Part shown: positions 14,812 through 23,763 of the stretch, piece after piece
How positions within the stretch are numbered: the first letter of the stretch is position 1
Layout: every line of letters begins with the position of its first letter
DNA from: JAAZIN01 sp964464625
GTDB lineage: Bacteria; Bacillota; Dethiobacteria; DTU022
Reading direction: 5' to 3'
DNA length: 64,000 nucleotides
NCBI GenBank assembly: GCA_964464625.1
Contig: CAYXKD010000003.1
Coordinates: forward strand, 1 to 64,000
The notes under the pieces: model-generated
What the model saw: only the letters and a program-made list of their open reading frames with translations
Databases searched by the model: none
What the model was told of the DNA's origin: nothing
Position numbers and translations under genes: made by a program

Positions 14812-15438
14812 TCAATCCCGGTGTCGCTGCATTGCTTCAATAAGCAAGGCGGGGAGGTGTGCATAGTCCTCCGTTGGCAGGTAGGAGGCAGCCCGGGCGT
14901 CAAAAAGGATTGCTGCCGAAGGCGGCAATTCCTCGTCCCCCGCCCAGAGAGTAAAATTAAGCAATACCCGCGGGAAAACAGGGATAATCATTCTGGTGCC
15001 GCTGCCCTCAAGCCTGCTTCCGCCGAGAGCGGAGGCGGCGCGCACGAATGACTCCGGTTCGGATCCGAACGCTTTCAAAAAGGGAAGCACAGCGCGGCGG
15101 CGGAAGGGCTCAGTGTAGATGTCCCCGCCTGGAAGATGGCGGAAAGAGATCCACTCACCGCTGAGTGGGCTTCCGTCAGCGGTTATGAGGTAGTGCAGGA
15201 TGAGGATGGATTGATAGACAGGGGCCTTGCCGCCGGGGCCGGTGATTTCACCGCCGGGATAGTAGACTTTGTATGACTGGTTGATAAATCTAACGGTGAA
15301 AGAGCTGTCCTGCTCCAGGTAGCCAACGTCTGCATCCCGGGAAACAGCTTCGGGATTGCGGGCGGCCAGTTTTTCTATTGCCTGGCTGCGGGTCACCTCC
15401 AGGTTTAGAAAACCGCCCTCGTGGGGGATCGGTTTCAT
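14812..15438 (-). CDS. DUF3786 domain protein
   Basis: A soluble protein of 208 aa of the DUF3786 family, frequent in anaerobes; its function is not known. The start at ATG 15438 has an excellent AGGAGGTG. Sequence features include a basic helical start, a YPGGEITGPGGKAP segment, HYLITADGSPLSGEWISFR and FDARAASYLPTED near the end. It is convergent with the oxidoreductase operon and divergent from the DUF523 gene. Confidence 0.82.
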   Translation of the reverse strand: MKPIPHEGGFLNLEVTRSQAIEKLAARNPEAVSRDADVGYLEQDSSFTVRFINQSYKVYYPGGEITGPGGKAPVYQSILILHYLITADGSPLSGEWISFRHLPGGDIYTEPFRRRAVLPFLKAFGSEPESFVRAASALGGSRLEGSGTRMIIPVFPRVLLNFTLWAGDEELPPSAAILFDARAASYLPTEDYAHLPALLIEAMQRHRD

Positions 15439-15489
15439 AAAAAACACCTCCTGAATATTGCAAATCATAGAGCTATCGGGGAGAGAAGA

Positions 15490-15996
15490 ATGCTTAAAAA
15501 AACCTATCTTGTCAGCGCCTGTCTTATGGGGCTGCCTACACGTTACGACGGCAGACACAACTGCAACGCCGCTTTGCAATCTTTGTGCCACCGCTGCCGG
15601 GTGATTCCTATTTGCCCGGAACAACTGGGCGGCCTGCCCACACCGAGACTGCCGTCGGAGATTTGTGGCGGTGACGGCTCTGCAGTGCTGCAGGGGAAGG
15701 CCCGGGTGATAGATAAAGCCGGAAAGGACGTGACATTGCAATTTCTCCGGGGAGCTTACGCCGCCTTGCGGCTGGCGCAGCTGCTCGGGGTTGACGGAGC
15801 CATCCTCAAATCAGGCAGCCCCTCCTGCGGGGCGGGCCGCATTCACAACGGTTCTTTCTCCGGCCGCTACCGTGCAGGGGATGGCATTACCGCAGCCCTT
15901 TTAAAAGGTCAGGGCATTCCGGTATACAATGAAAAGATATTGTTACCGAAGAAAAATCTCATCCGGCGCCGGTTTTTTTTAAAAAAGAGGCAATAG
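15490..15996 (+). CDS. DUF523 (TudS-like) protein
   Basis: DUF523 includes the 2-thiouracil desulfidase TudS, a [4Fe-4S] enzyme. The 168-aa protein has the family cysteines in SACLMG, CPEQLGGLPTPR and KSGSPSCG, which are candidate cluster ligands. ATG 15490 follows a weak GAGAGAAG. It is divergent from the DUF3786 gene, and its 3' end overlaps that of the hydrolase gene by 38 bp. Substrate specificity is not readable here. Confidence 0.86.
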   Translation: MLKKTYLVSACLMGLPTRYDGRHNCNAALQSLCHRCRVIPICPEQLGGLPTPRLPSEICGGDGSAVLQGKARVIDKAGKDVTLQFLRGAYAALRLAQLLGVDGAILKSGSPSCGAGRIHNGSFSGRYRAGDGITAALLKGQGIPVYNEKILLPKKNLIRRRFFLKKRQ

Positions 15997-16723
15997 CTTC
16001 GTTAACCCCTGTTGGCGCCTCCAGCATGACCATATGCCCGGCCTCTGCCACCTCCACCAGTTCCGCCCGGGGCAGCTTCTCAGCCAGGTAGCGGCTGTAT
16101 TTGAGCGGCGTCATTTGATCAGCTTCGCCGCAGATGATGAGCGACGGCACTTCGATTTCGGAAAGCCTTTCTGTGCAGTCAAAGTTGTTACAGGCGTTAA
16201 AGTCCGCCAGATAGGTCTGCGGCGGAACCGCAGCCATTTCCTGCCGTGCGCTCTCCAGTAGCTCTGCCGGAGCAAGCGGCCCGTAGGTAAATTTTACTAG
16301 TTCTGGCGGCACATTTCCTGTTCGGAATGCCTCCAAAAAGAGCGGTGTTACCCGCAGGCGTGCTCCACTGGCTGCAAGGATGAGCCCCTTCAAGTCATCG
16401 CTGTAATGAAGAGCATAATCGAGGGCGATAGCTCCGCCCATGGAGTGTCCGGCCAGGATGAATTTTCCGATGCCCAGGGCAGCGCTGAAATCTCGCAAAA
16501 ATTCGCGGTAAGCGGCGATTTCGGAAGCTGGTGTTCCTCCTGAAGCACCATGTCCCGGCAGGTCTACCGCCACTGCTGCGGTTTCCTCTTTCAGCCCTTC
16601 TATCTGATAAAGCCAGTGCCGGTGGCTGCCCCCTGCTCCATGGCAGAATACCAGCGGCAAACCAGGCGCAGCAGTGCTGCCGGCATAGAAATAATATTCT
16701 CTATTTATTTTAATGCGGGGCAC
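15959..16723 (-). CDS. alpha/beta hydrolase
   Basis: A 254-aa serine hydrolase fold. The oxyanion stretch FCHGAGGSHRHW, nucleophile elbow GHSMGGA, an Asp in ICGEADQMTP and the catalytic His in EAGHMVMLEAP are all present. GTG 16723 is preceded by AAGGGAGGTG; upstream in-frame codons lack a ribosome binding site. The substrate is unknown; it resembles esterases and MenH-like hydrolases. Confidence 0.9.
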   Translation of the reverse strand: MPRIKINREYYFYAGSTAAPGLPLVFCHGAGGSHRHWLYQIEGLKEETAAVAVDLPGHGASGGTPASEIAAYREFLRDFSAALGIGKFILAGHSMGGAIALDYALHYSDDLKGLILAASGARLRVTPLFLEAFRTGNVPPELVKFTYGPLAPAELLESARQEMAAVPPQTYLADFNACNNFDCTERLSEIEVPSLIICGEADQMTPLKYSRYLAEKLPRAELVEVAEAGHMVMLEAPTGVNEAIASFLKKTGAG

Positions 16724-16860
16724 ATTTTCACCTCCCTTACCTTTCATTATTTCTGCTTTACTTGAGAAATTCCTTTTCGGTTTATCCTGCAAAGTCAGGG
16801 GTGGGCGATTAATATTTAATCTTTCTTTAACCTTTCGTTTACTTTTTATACTCATCCGGG

Positions 16861-16890
16861 TTGACACGGGTGGGGGGTAGTTGCTATCAT
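16861..16890 (+). promoter_or_regulatory. sigma-A promoter of guaB
   Basis: TTGACA (16861-16866) and TATCAT (16885-16890) are separated by 18 bp. The leader of about 35 nt leaves no room for a purine riboswitch. Confidence 0.7.
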
Positions 16891-16932
16891 GTTTTCAATT
16901 ACAAGGGGAGGGAGATCCCGGGAGGGAATAAA

Positions 16933-18387
16933 ATGCGAGACGATAAGTTTGTCAGGGAAGGTTTGACTTTTGATGATGTGCTGTTGATCCCTGCAAAATC
17001 GAGGGTGCTGCCCCGGGATGTGGATGTTTCCACCGCTTTAACCCGCGGGATCAGGTTGAATCTGCCGCTCATGTCGGCAGGCATGGATACAGTAACAGAA
17101 TGCCGGATGGCCATAGCTTTAGCCAGGGAGGGCGGCATCGGGGTCATTCACCGGAACATGTCTGTGGAGAAACAGGCTGAAGAGGTAGACAGGGTTAAGC
17201 GTTCCGAGCATGGTGTGATCACAGACCCCTTTCATCTTACCCCGGAGCATACACTTAACGATGCCGCCGACTTGATGGAGCGCTACCGTATTTCAGGCGT
17301 TCCGGTAACGGTGGGGGAACTGCTGGTAGGGATCATCACCAACCGCGATCTGCGTTTTGAAAATGATTTTAGCCGTCCCATTGGCGATGTGATGACAAAG
17401 GAAGGGCTGGTTACAGCCCCTGAAGGGACCACCCTGCAGCAGGCGCAGGAAATTTTACGCCGGCACAAGGTGGAGAAGCTACCAATAGTAGACGCTGATT
17501 TCAATCTAAAAGGACTAATAACCATCAAAGATATCGAGAAGACAATTCAATATCCCCGCTCTGCCAAGGACAGCGGCGGCCGTCTCCTGGCAGCGGCCGC
17601 TGTGGGTGCAGGCAGCGAAGAAATGCAAAGGGCTGAAGCGCTTGTGGAGGCAGGAGTTGACCTTATTGTGATCGACTCGGCCCACGGGCATGCACAGTCA
17701 GTGCTTGATATGGTACGCAATCTGAAAGGGCGTTTTCCGGATATTCAGCTTGTTGCCGGCAATGTGGCCACCGCCGGTGGAGCTCACGATTTGATCAAAG
17801 CCGGCGCCGACGCAGTCAAGGTCGGCGTGGGGCCCGGTTCTATCTGTACCACCCGGGTGATCGCCGGTATTGGCGTGCCCCAGGTGACGGCTATCTATGA
17901 AGCCGCCAGGGTTTGCCATGAGGTTGGAGTTCCTGTTATTGCCGATGGGGGGATTAAATACTCTGGAGATATCACCAAGGCTATCGCTGCAGGGGCGGAT
18001 GTGGTTATGATCGGCAGTCTCCTGGCAGGGACCGAGGAGAGCCCTGGTGAGTTCGAGATTTATCAGGGACGCAATTATAAGGTATACAGGGGTATGGGCT
18101 CTCTTGGAGCGATGAAAGAGGGGTCACATGATCGTTATTTTCAGGAGCAAGAGCAGAAGATGGTTCCAGAAGGGATTGAAGGGCGAGTTCCCTTCCGGGG
18201 CACCGTCGGTGATATTGTCTATCAGCTCAGCGGCGGCCTGCGGGCGGGGATGGGTTACTGTGGTGTGAAAAACATCAGTGATCTGCAGCAAAAAACAAAA
18301 TTTATCCGCATAACCGGCCCGGGGCTTATTGAGAGCCATCCCCATGGAGTCCAGATTACCAAGGAGGCGCCCAATTACAGTTTCTAG
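16933..18387 (+). CDS. guaB: inosine-5'-monophosphate dehydrogenase
   Basis: Oxidises IMP to XMP, the committed step to GMP. The 484-aa enzyme has the N-terminal barrel start (FVREGLTFDDVLLIPAKS), two CBS domains (about 93-205), the catalytic loop GPGSICTTR with Cys305 and the GGLRAGMGYCG region. The start is ATG 16933, with GGGAGGG 5' to it. It is transcribed alone from its own promoter. Confidence 0.98.
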   Translation: MRDDKFVREGLTFDDVLLIPAKSRVLPRDVDVSTALTRGIRLNLPLMSAGMDTVTECRMAIALAREGGIGVIHRNMSVEKQAEEVDRVKRSEHGVITDPFHLTPEHTLNDAADLMERYRISGVPVTVGELLVGIITNRDLRFENDFSRPIGDVMTKEGLVTAPEGTTLQQAQEILRRHKVEKLPIVDADFNLKGLITIKDIEKTIQYPRSAKDSGGRLLAAAAVGAGSEEMQRAEALVEAGVDLIVIDSAHGHAQSVLDMVRNLKGRFPDIQLVAGNVATAGGAHDLIKAGADAVKVGVGPGSICTTRVIAGIGVPQVTAIYEAARVCHEVGVPVIADGGIKYSGDITKAIAAGADVVMIGSLLAGTEESPGEFEIYQGRNYKVYRGMGSLGAMKEGSHDRYFQEQEQKMVPEGIEGRVPFRGTVGDIVYQLSGGLRAGMGYCGVKNISDLQQKTKFIRITGPGLIESHPHGVQITKEAPNYSF

Positions 18388-18421
18388 GTTTTAACCTGTT
18401 TCTTTTTTTAGGGGGAACTTG

Positions 18422-18474
18422 AGGGCGGAGAAAGGCTGAACAGAGCCAGGTAATGCTGGCGGCGCCCTTTGTTT
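18422..18474 (+). terminator. structured terminator-like region behind guaB
   Basis: AGGGCG (18422-18427) pairs with CGCCCT (18463-18468) around a smaller inner GCCAG/CTGGC hairpin, followed by TTGTTT. Probably ends guaB. Confidence 0.45.
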
Positions 18475-18562
18475 GACAGGCAGTGGTTTTGGTTTTTCCT
18501 TATCAGCTATTTTCGTTGGCAAAGAAATAACATATTTTAGAATATCATATCATCAGGATCAG

Positions 18563-18598
18563 AAAACCCCGATGCCTCCGCGCTTGTGGGGTTTTTTC
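18563..18598 (+). terminator. Rho-independent terminator
   Basis: AAAACCCC and GGGGTTTTTT form a stem around a loop with some inner pairing, ending in a T run. It lies between guaB and tmk. Downstream, two TATAAT boxes (18666-18671 and 18702-18707) precede tmk; the first has TTGACA 21 bp upstream and neither has an ideal -35. Confidence 0.7.
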
Positions 18599-18745
18599 CT
18601 TTGCTAACCAAACTGTAAAAGTTAGATTTAAGGGGTTTTTGACATTGCACCTTTAAAATTCAGGCTATAATGTTGCAATTAATGCAGATATTTATTTATG
18701 CTATAATTGATCTGTAAGGCTGAGGTTAAAAGAAAGGGAGAGACT

Positions 18746-19390
18746 TTGAGCGGTTTTCTGATTACTTTGGAAGGTATTGATGGGTGCGGCAAGACCACCC
18801 AGGCTAGCCTGCTTGCGGAGCGGCTGGAGCGGGAAGCGATCCCCCATCTGTTGACTCGCGAGCCCGGCGGTACTGCTGCCGGGGAAAAGATCCGCCGGTT
18901 GTTGCTGCAGAAGGACCATTCTCTGACCGGTGATGCTGAAATTTTACTCTATATGGCGGCGAGGGCGGAACTTGTTACTTCTGAAATCAGGCCTGCGCTT
19001 GCTGTGGGGCGGGTTGTGATCTGCGACCGCTACCTGGATTCCAGCGTTGCCTATCAGGGTTTTGGTGGCGGCGGTGACCGGGACTGGATTGGCGCTCTAA
19101 ATGATAAAGTAACGGGGGGCCTCCGGCCCCATCTGACTTTTTTATTTGATCTCCCTGTTGAAGAGGCGATTCGCCGGCGCGGCAGTGGGGGGGATCGCAT
19201 TGAAGAGCGCGATCTTTCCTATCACAGAAGAGTGCGCCAGGGTTATCTGGCCATTGCTGCCGCTGAACCTGCACGGGTAATCCTCATTGATGCTGCCGCC
19301 CCGGCAGAACAGCAGCACAGGGCCCTCTGGCTCAGGGTGCGCTCTATTCTCTCTTCCCCTTTGGGGAAAGGAGGTCCTGATGCGGTTTAA
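18746..19390 (+). CDS. tmk: thymidylate kinase
   Basis: Phosphorylates dTMP to dTDP. The 214-aa protein starts at TTG 18746, preceded by AAGGGAG; this puts the P-loop GIDGCGKTT at 10-18. The TREPGGT and CDRYLDSSVAYQG motifs are intact. The gene overlaps holB by 11 bp. Confidence 0.96.
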   Translation: MSGFLITLEGIDGCGKTTQASLLAERLEREAIPHLLTREPGGTAAGEKIRRLLLQKDHSLTGDAEILLYMAARAELVTSEIRPALAVGRVVICDRYLDSSVAYQGFGGGGDRDWIGALNDKVTGGLRPHLTFLFDLPVEEAIRRRGSGGDRIEERDLSYHRRVRQGYLAIAAAEPARVILIDAAAPAEQQHRALWLRVRSILSSPLGKGGPDAV

Positions 19391-20369
19391 GGACCTGTAC
19401 GGCCAGGTGGAGTTGCGCCGTGCTTTTACCGGGATGCTTTCTGCCGGCAGGGTGAGCCACGCCATGCTTATTTGCGGTCCCCCGGGCAGTGGAAAAAGAA
19501 GCTGGGGTCTCGCTATGGCCGGAGCGCTGCTCTGCGCAGACCGTAAGGACGGAGAAGCCTGCGGAGGCTGTCGTTCCTGCCGTCTGTTCCAATCAGCTTC
19601 ACATCCGGACCTGTTTCACATACAGCCGCAGGGCCGCCGTCTGGGTATCGATCAGTTTCGAAGCATCCGGAGCAGCTTTTATCTGGAGGGCGGTAACAGG
19701 GTTTGTCTTATCGAAGAAGCTGAGCAGATGACTCCTGAAGCCTGTGCTTCACTTTTAAAGATACTGGAAGAGCCGCCGCCCGCTCTTTACTTTATCCTGC
19801 TCACCGGGCGGCTCCGGAGTCTTCCCGGCACAATAGTTTCGCGCTGCCAGCGTTTTACACTCCATCCCTTAAACAGTGCCGAGATCCTGGAGTTGTTGGA
19901 GCACCGAAGAGGGCTTCCACCTGAGAAGGCGTTTTTATTGTCGCGTCTTAGCAAGGGGCTACCGGGGTTGGCTTTAAGGATGGCTGAAGATCCAGCTTTT
20001 GAGGAGTGCCTGGATGAGGCCTTGGAGCTGGCCTGCAACCTGACGGCGGACAAACTTTCTTCAAGAGAACTTTTGTCTATTGCCAATTCTCTTGCCGGTA
20101 AGGAGGACCTTCCTTTCTTTTTGGAGCTGCTCTGCATTTTCTACCGTGACGGTTTGATTTATCTGCTTTGCCGTAATGAGGCGCTGCTACTCAGTCCGGC
20201 AAAGGTTTTGCAATGGGCAGCCGGTACTGTTACACCCGCCGCCCTGGAGGGGGCGATGTCTCTTCTTCATAAACTAAGCCAGGAGCTGGGGGGCACCAAT
20301 GTTAACCGCAGGCTTGCCCTGGAGGGAACGCTCTTTCAATTGAAAAGGAGGTTTGCTTCATGCCAATAG
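19380..20369 (+). CDS. holB: DNA polymerase III delta' subunit
   Basis: Clamp-loader subunit of 329 aa. It shows CGPPGSGKR, a zinc-binding C-x8-C-x2-C-x2-C region (CADRKDGEACGGCRSC), EEAEQMTPEACASLLKILEEPP and the SRCQRF motif. ATG 19380 is preceded by GGAAAGGAGG within tmk. It overlaps yaaT by 10 bp, so tmk-holB-yaaT is one operon. Confidence 0.93.
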   Translation: MRFKDLYGQVELRRAFTGMLSAGRVSHAMLICGPPGSGKRSWGLAMAGALLCADRKDGEACGGCRSCRLFQSASHPDLFHIQPQGRRLGIDQFRSIRSSFYLEGGNRVCLIEEAEQMTPEACASLLKILEEPPPALYFILLTGRLRSLPGTIVSRCQRFTLHPLNSAEILELLEHRRGLPPEKAFLLSRLSKGLPGLALRMAEDPAFEECLDEALELACNLTADKLSSRELLSIANSLAGKEDLPFFLELLCIFYRDGLIYLLCRNEALLLSPAKVLQWAAGTVTPAALEGAMSLLHKLSQELGGTNVNRRLALEGTLFQLKRRFASCQ

Positions 20370-21160
20370 TAATTGGAGTCCGTTTTCGCCGGGCTGGGAA
20401 AGTCTATCATTTTGATCCCGGTGAGATTAAAATAGATCCCGGAGCTGGCGTTATCGTGGAGACAGCCCGGGGACTGGAGATGGGTGAGGTTGTATTTGGT
20501 CAGAAGGAGCTGCCTGAGAATGAATTGGTGATGCCTTTGAAGAAAGTGCTGCGCATTGCTCGCGATGCCGATTACCGCCGGGTGGCTGAAAACAAGAAGA
20601 AAGAGGATGAGGCGCTGCCCAAATGCCAGACTCAGATTGAACGTCATTCCCTGAACATGAAACTTGTGGGCGCAGAATATACTTTTGACCGCAATAAAGT
20701 CATCTTCTATTTTACCTCGGACGAACGCGTTGACTTTCGTGAGCTGGTCAAAGACCTTGCTGCCATCTTTAGGACGCGTATCGAGTTGCGCCAGATTGGT
20801 GTTCGTGATGAGGCCAAGCTAAAAGGCGGCATCGGCCCCTGCGGGCGCAGTTTCTGTTGCACCAGCTTTCTCGAGGATTTTTCTCCTGTTTCGATACGTA
20901 TGGCCAAGGATCAGAACCTCTCTCTGAATCCTACGAAAATATCAGGTGTTTGTGGCCGCCTTATGTGCTGTCTGCGCTTCGAAATGAGCGCATACGAGGA
21001 GGCACGCGGGGAGATGCCCCTGCCGGGTGAAGAAGTGCTGACACCCGATGGGGAGGGTAAGGTTACAGGGCTGGATCGGTCCAAAAAGATAGTTCGAGTT
21101 AAGCTCCGCGACTCGGGTTGTATCAGGGAATTTCCGGCAGAGGAGGTTGAAGGGGTGTAA
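20360..21160 (+). CDS. PSP1 domain protein YaaT/RicT
   Basis: In Bacillus, RicT forms an iron-sulfur complex with RicA and RicF that affects RNase Y and the Spo0A phosphorelay. The 266-aa protein has the PSP1 core and the conserved cysteines GPCGRSFCC (near 155-163) and CGRLMCCLRFE (near 195-205). AAAAGGAGG precedes the ATG. RicA and RicF partners are not in the window. Confidence 0.93.
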   Translation: MPIVIGVRFRRAGKVYHFDPGEIKIDPGAGVIVETARGLEMGEVVFGQKELPENELVMPLKKVLRIARDADYRRVAENKKKEDEALPKCQTQIERHSLNMKLVGAEYTFDRNKVIFYFTSDERVDFRELVKDLAAIFRTRIELRQIGVRDEAKLKGGIGPCGRSFCCTSFLEDFSPVSIRMAKDQNLSLNPTKISGVCGRLMCCLRFEMSAYEEARGEMPLPGEEVLTPDGEGKVTGLDRSKKIVRVKLRDSGCIREFPAEEVEGV

Positions 21161-21165
21161 AAAGG

Positions 21166-21190
21166 AGCCGGATCATAACATGATCCGGCT
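21166..21190 (-). terminator. terminator of the AbrB-type gene
   Basis: AGCCGGATCA and TGATCCGGCT form a perfect 10-bp stem with a 5-nt loop. On the minus strand it is followed by CCTTTTTAC, so it serves the leftward regulator gene; it may also stop rightward traffic from yaaT. Confidence 0.75.
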
Positions 21191-21229
21191 TCCAGAGGAT
21201 GTCTGTTTTACGGCCTGCCAGGTCTTTAT

Positions 21230-21472
21230 TTAATCGGATGCCAGCTGCCTGATACATTCGTAGCAAACGATTCTGTTGTTGAAATGCTTGACATTGTCTG
21301 CATTGCCGCAGAAGATACAGGCTGGTTCGTATTTTTTAAGAATTATTTTTTCACCGTCAACGTAAATTTCCAGAGCATCTTTTACATCGATCCCCAATGT
21401 TCTTCTCAGCTCAATTGGAATAACCACCCTGCCCAATTCGTCTACCTTGCGCACAATCCCTGTTGATTTCAA
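21230..21472 (-). CDS. AbrB/MazE/SpoVT-family regulator with zinc motif
   Basis: An 80-aa transition-state regulator. The swapped-hairpin DNA-binding domain (STGIVRKVDELGRVVIPIELRRTLGI, cut here) is typical, and the tail carries C52-x2-C55 and C70-x2-C73, likely zinc ligands. The start is TTG 21472, preceded by AAGGAGG; this reproduces the MKSTGIVRK start of AbrB. It reads towards yaaT, as abrB does upstream of metS in Bacillus. Confidence 0.94.
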   Translation of the reverse strand: MKSTGIVRKVDELGRVVIPIELRRTLGIDVKDALEIYVDGEKIILKKYEPACIFCGNADNVKHFNNRIVCYECIRQLASD

Positions 21473-21704
21473 GTTCCAGTTCCTCCTTTTTTCTACAGCG
21501 TGCGACATTTTACGCGCGAGATTATTATACCAGTAATTTACATGGTAAGTCAACTATCTTTTTCCGGTTTTTTGTTATCATTACAATAATTATTTTTAAG
21601 ACAAATTGACAAAGTAAGTGCAACAGGGCATTAAGTGACTGTTGCAATACCTTCCAGAGCCGGACAGTTGCGGTCAGGTCTCTAAATCATTTGCCTGGGT
21701 TTTC

Positions 21705-21732
21705 TTGACTTGAAGGGGGTTTTTGGTATAAT
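21705..21732 (+). promoter_or_regulatory. sigma-A promoter of metG
   Basis: TTGACT (21705-21710) and TATAAT (21727-21732) are 16 bp apart. The leader is only about 30 nt, which rules out a T-box. Confidence 0.75.
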
Positions 21733-21767
21733 AACGTCATCGTTCCGCTTGCCGGAGGAGGTTTACT

Positions 21768-23762
21768 ATGGTGGGCAAGAAGGTTTATTATATTACCACA
21801 CCGATCTATTATCCCAGCAATAAGCTTCATATTGGCAATGCTTACACTACTGTTGTAGCAGATGCCCTGGCCCGCTTTAAAAGGACAACGGGTCATGATG
21901 TTTGGTTTCTTACCGGTACCGATGAGCACGGACAAAAAATCGAGCGCGAGGCAACCGCTGCGGGTAAAGAACCCGGAGAATTTGTTGCTGAAATAGTAGC
22001 CTGGATCAAAGAGCTTTGGAATGAGCTTGACATATCTTACGATGATTTCATCCGGACCACAGAGGCGCGGCATTACGAAAAAGTCCAGAAGATCTTCACC
22101 CATTATTATGAGCAGGGCGATATATATAAGGGAAAATATGAAGGATGGTACTGTACTCCCTGTGAGGCTTACTGGCAGGAGCGGGAACTTCTGGAGGGAG
22201 AATGCCCTGACTGCGGACGGCCTGTAGAGCTTATTGCCGAGGAGGCTTATTTTTTCCGTATGTCGAAATATGCCGGCCGCCTGCTGGAACATATCGAGAC
22301 TCATCCCGAATTTATACTGCCCTCGTCGCGTAAAAATGAGATGATCAACAATTTTCTAAAGCCCGGCCTGGAGGATCTTTGTGTTTCAAGGACTTCCTTT
22401 GACTGGGGTATTCCTGTTCCCTTTGACTCTCATCATGTGATCTATGTCTGGCTTGATGCGCTGAGCAATTATATTACCGCCCTTGGCTATGGTGAAGGGG
22501 AAAGCGGAAAGATGGATCGTTTCTGGCCTGCCAGTCTACAGCTTATCGGCAAAGATATTCTGCGCTTCCATACAATCTACTGGCCTATATTTCTGATGGC
22601 ACTCGATCTGCCGCTGCCGCGCACCATATTTGGTCACGGGTGGCTGCTCATGGAAGAAGGGAAAATGTCGAAGTCAAAGGGTAATGTAATTGACCCCATG
22701 GTTCTTTCGAGCCGTTATGGCTCCGATGCGGTGCGTTATTTTCTGCTGCGGGAGATTCCCATGGGCCAGGATGGAGTTTACAGCCTGGAAGCGTTGATAA
22801 AGCGGATCAATACTGACCTGGCAAATGATTTGGGTAACCTGGTCAGCCGCACTCTGACGATGGTGGAAAGATACTTCGACGGGATTCTTCCCGGGCCCTC
22901 TTCCCAGGCTATGGGTAGTGATGCTGCCCTGCAACAGCTGGCTCTGCAGATGCCTGGACTGATGGAAAAGCATATGGATAACCTAAAGATCCACGATGCG
23001 CTTGCTGAGCTTTGGAAGTTGGTCCGGCGCAGCAATAAATATATCGATGAAAACAGTCCCTGGAACCTGGCTCGTGACCCTGCGGACCGGGAAAGACTGG
23101 GAACAGTTCTCTACAACCTGGTAGAGAGCATCAGGTTTATCGCAGTACTGCTGGAACCTTTTATGCCGTGCACGCCGGCAAGAATCTGGGGCCAGCTCGG
23201 GCTTCAGTCGGAAGCGGGGTTGTGTCACCGGGGCAGTCTGCGGGAGTGGGGGCGGATCAAACCGGGAACGGTGGTGTGCCGGAAAGAGGATCTTTTCCCC
23301 CGCCTGAATCTGGGCCGTGAGTTGCATCGAGATGCGCTTGAAAGTAAAGGGGATAAAAAGAAGGATCAACGGCAGCACAGTAGGGGAAAGGAAACCTCGC
23401 AGAAAACTACTCAGCCTGAAGAGGATCGGGACAGCCTCATTACCATGGATCATTTTTCCAAAGTGGATCTGAGAGCGGTGACTATTGTTGCCGCTTCAGA
23501 AGTGTCAGGCACTGATAAGCTGCTGCAGCTTACGGTGGATCTCGGCGCTGAAGGTCAGCGCCAGGTCGTAGCCGGGATAGCTGCTCATTATTCCCCAGGC
23601 GAGCTTATTGGACGGCAGGTCCTTTTTGTTGCAAACTTGAAACCGGTGAAAGTGCGCGGTGTTCTCTCCCAGGGGATGCTCCTTGCTGCGGAAGATGATC
23701 GGGGAGAGCTGGCACTGACGATGATTGATAAACCGCTGGCTTCGGGAAGCAGGGTGCACTGA
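21768..23762 (+). CDS. metG: methionyl-tRNA synthetase
   Basis: Charges tRNA-Met. The 664-aa protein has HIGN at 21-24, a zinc knuckle (CTPCEAYW..CPDCGR) near 125-150, KMSKS near 300 and a C-terminal tRNA-binding (Arc1p-like) domain from about residue 560. The linker before that domain is Lys/Gln-rich and charged. GGAGGAGG precedes ATG 21768. tatD follows one base after the stop. Confidence 0.98.
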   Translation: MVGKKVYYITTPIYYPSNKLHIGNAYTTVVADALARFKRTTGHDVWFLTGTDEHGQKIEREATAAGKEPGEFVAEIVAWIKELWNELDISYDDFIRTTEARHYEKVQKIFTHYYEQGDIYKGKYEGWYCTPCEAYWQERELLEGECPDCGRPVELIAEEAYFFRMSKYAGRLLEHIETHPEFILPSSRKNEMINNFLKPGLEDLCVSRTSFDWGIPVPFDSHHVIYVWLDALSNYITALGYGEGESGKMDRFWPASLQLIGKDILRFHTIYWPIFLMALDLPLPRTIFGHGWLLMEEGKMSKSKGNVIDPMVLSSRYGSDAVRYFLLREIPMGQDGVYSLEALIKRINTDLANDLGNLVSRTLTMVERYFDGILPGPSSQAMGSDAALQQLALQMPGLMEKHMDNLKIHDALAELWKLVRRSNKYIDENSPWNLARDPADRERLGTVLYNLVESIRFIAVLLEPFMPCTPARIWGQLGLQSEAGLCHRGSLREWGRIKPGTVVCRKEDLFPRLNLGRELHRDALESKGDKKKDQRQHSRGKETSQKTTQPEEDRDSLITMDHFSKVDLRAVTIVAASEVSGTDKLLQLTVDLGAEGQRQVVAGIAAHYSPGELIGRQVLFVANLKPVKVRGVLSQGMLLAAEDDRGELALTMIDKPLASGSRVH

Positions 23763-23763
23763 A

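Noticed and set aside
15439..15741. Upstream extension of the DUF3786 frame
   Set aside because: ATG 15438 has a near-perfect ribosome binding site, and the extension overlaps the divergent DUF523 gene.
16891..16932. Purine riboswitch before guaB
   Set aside because: The predicted leader is only about 35 nt and lacks the aptamer.
21733..21767. T-box leader before metG
   Set aside because: The distance from the promoter to the start codon is about 30 nt, too short.
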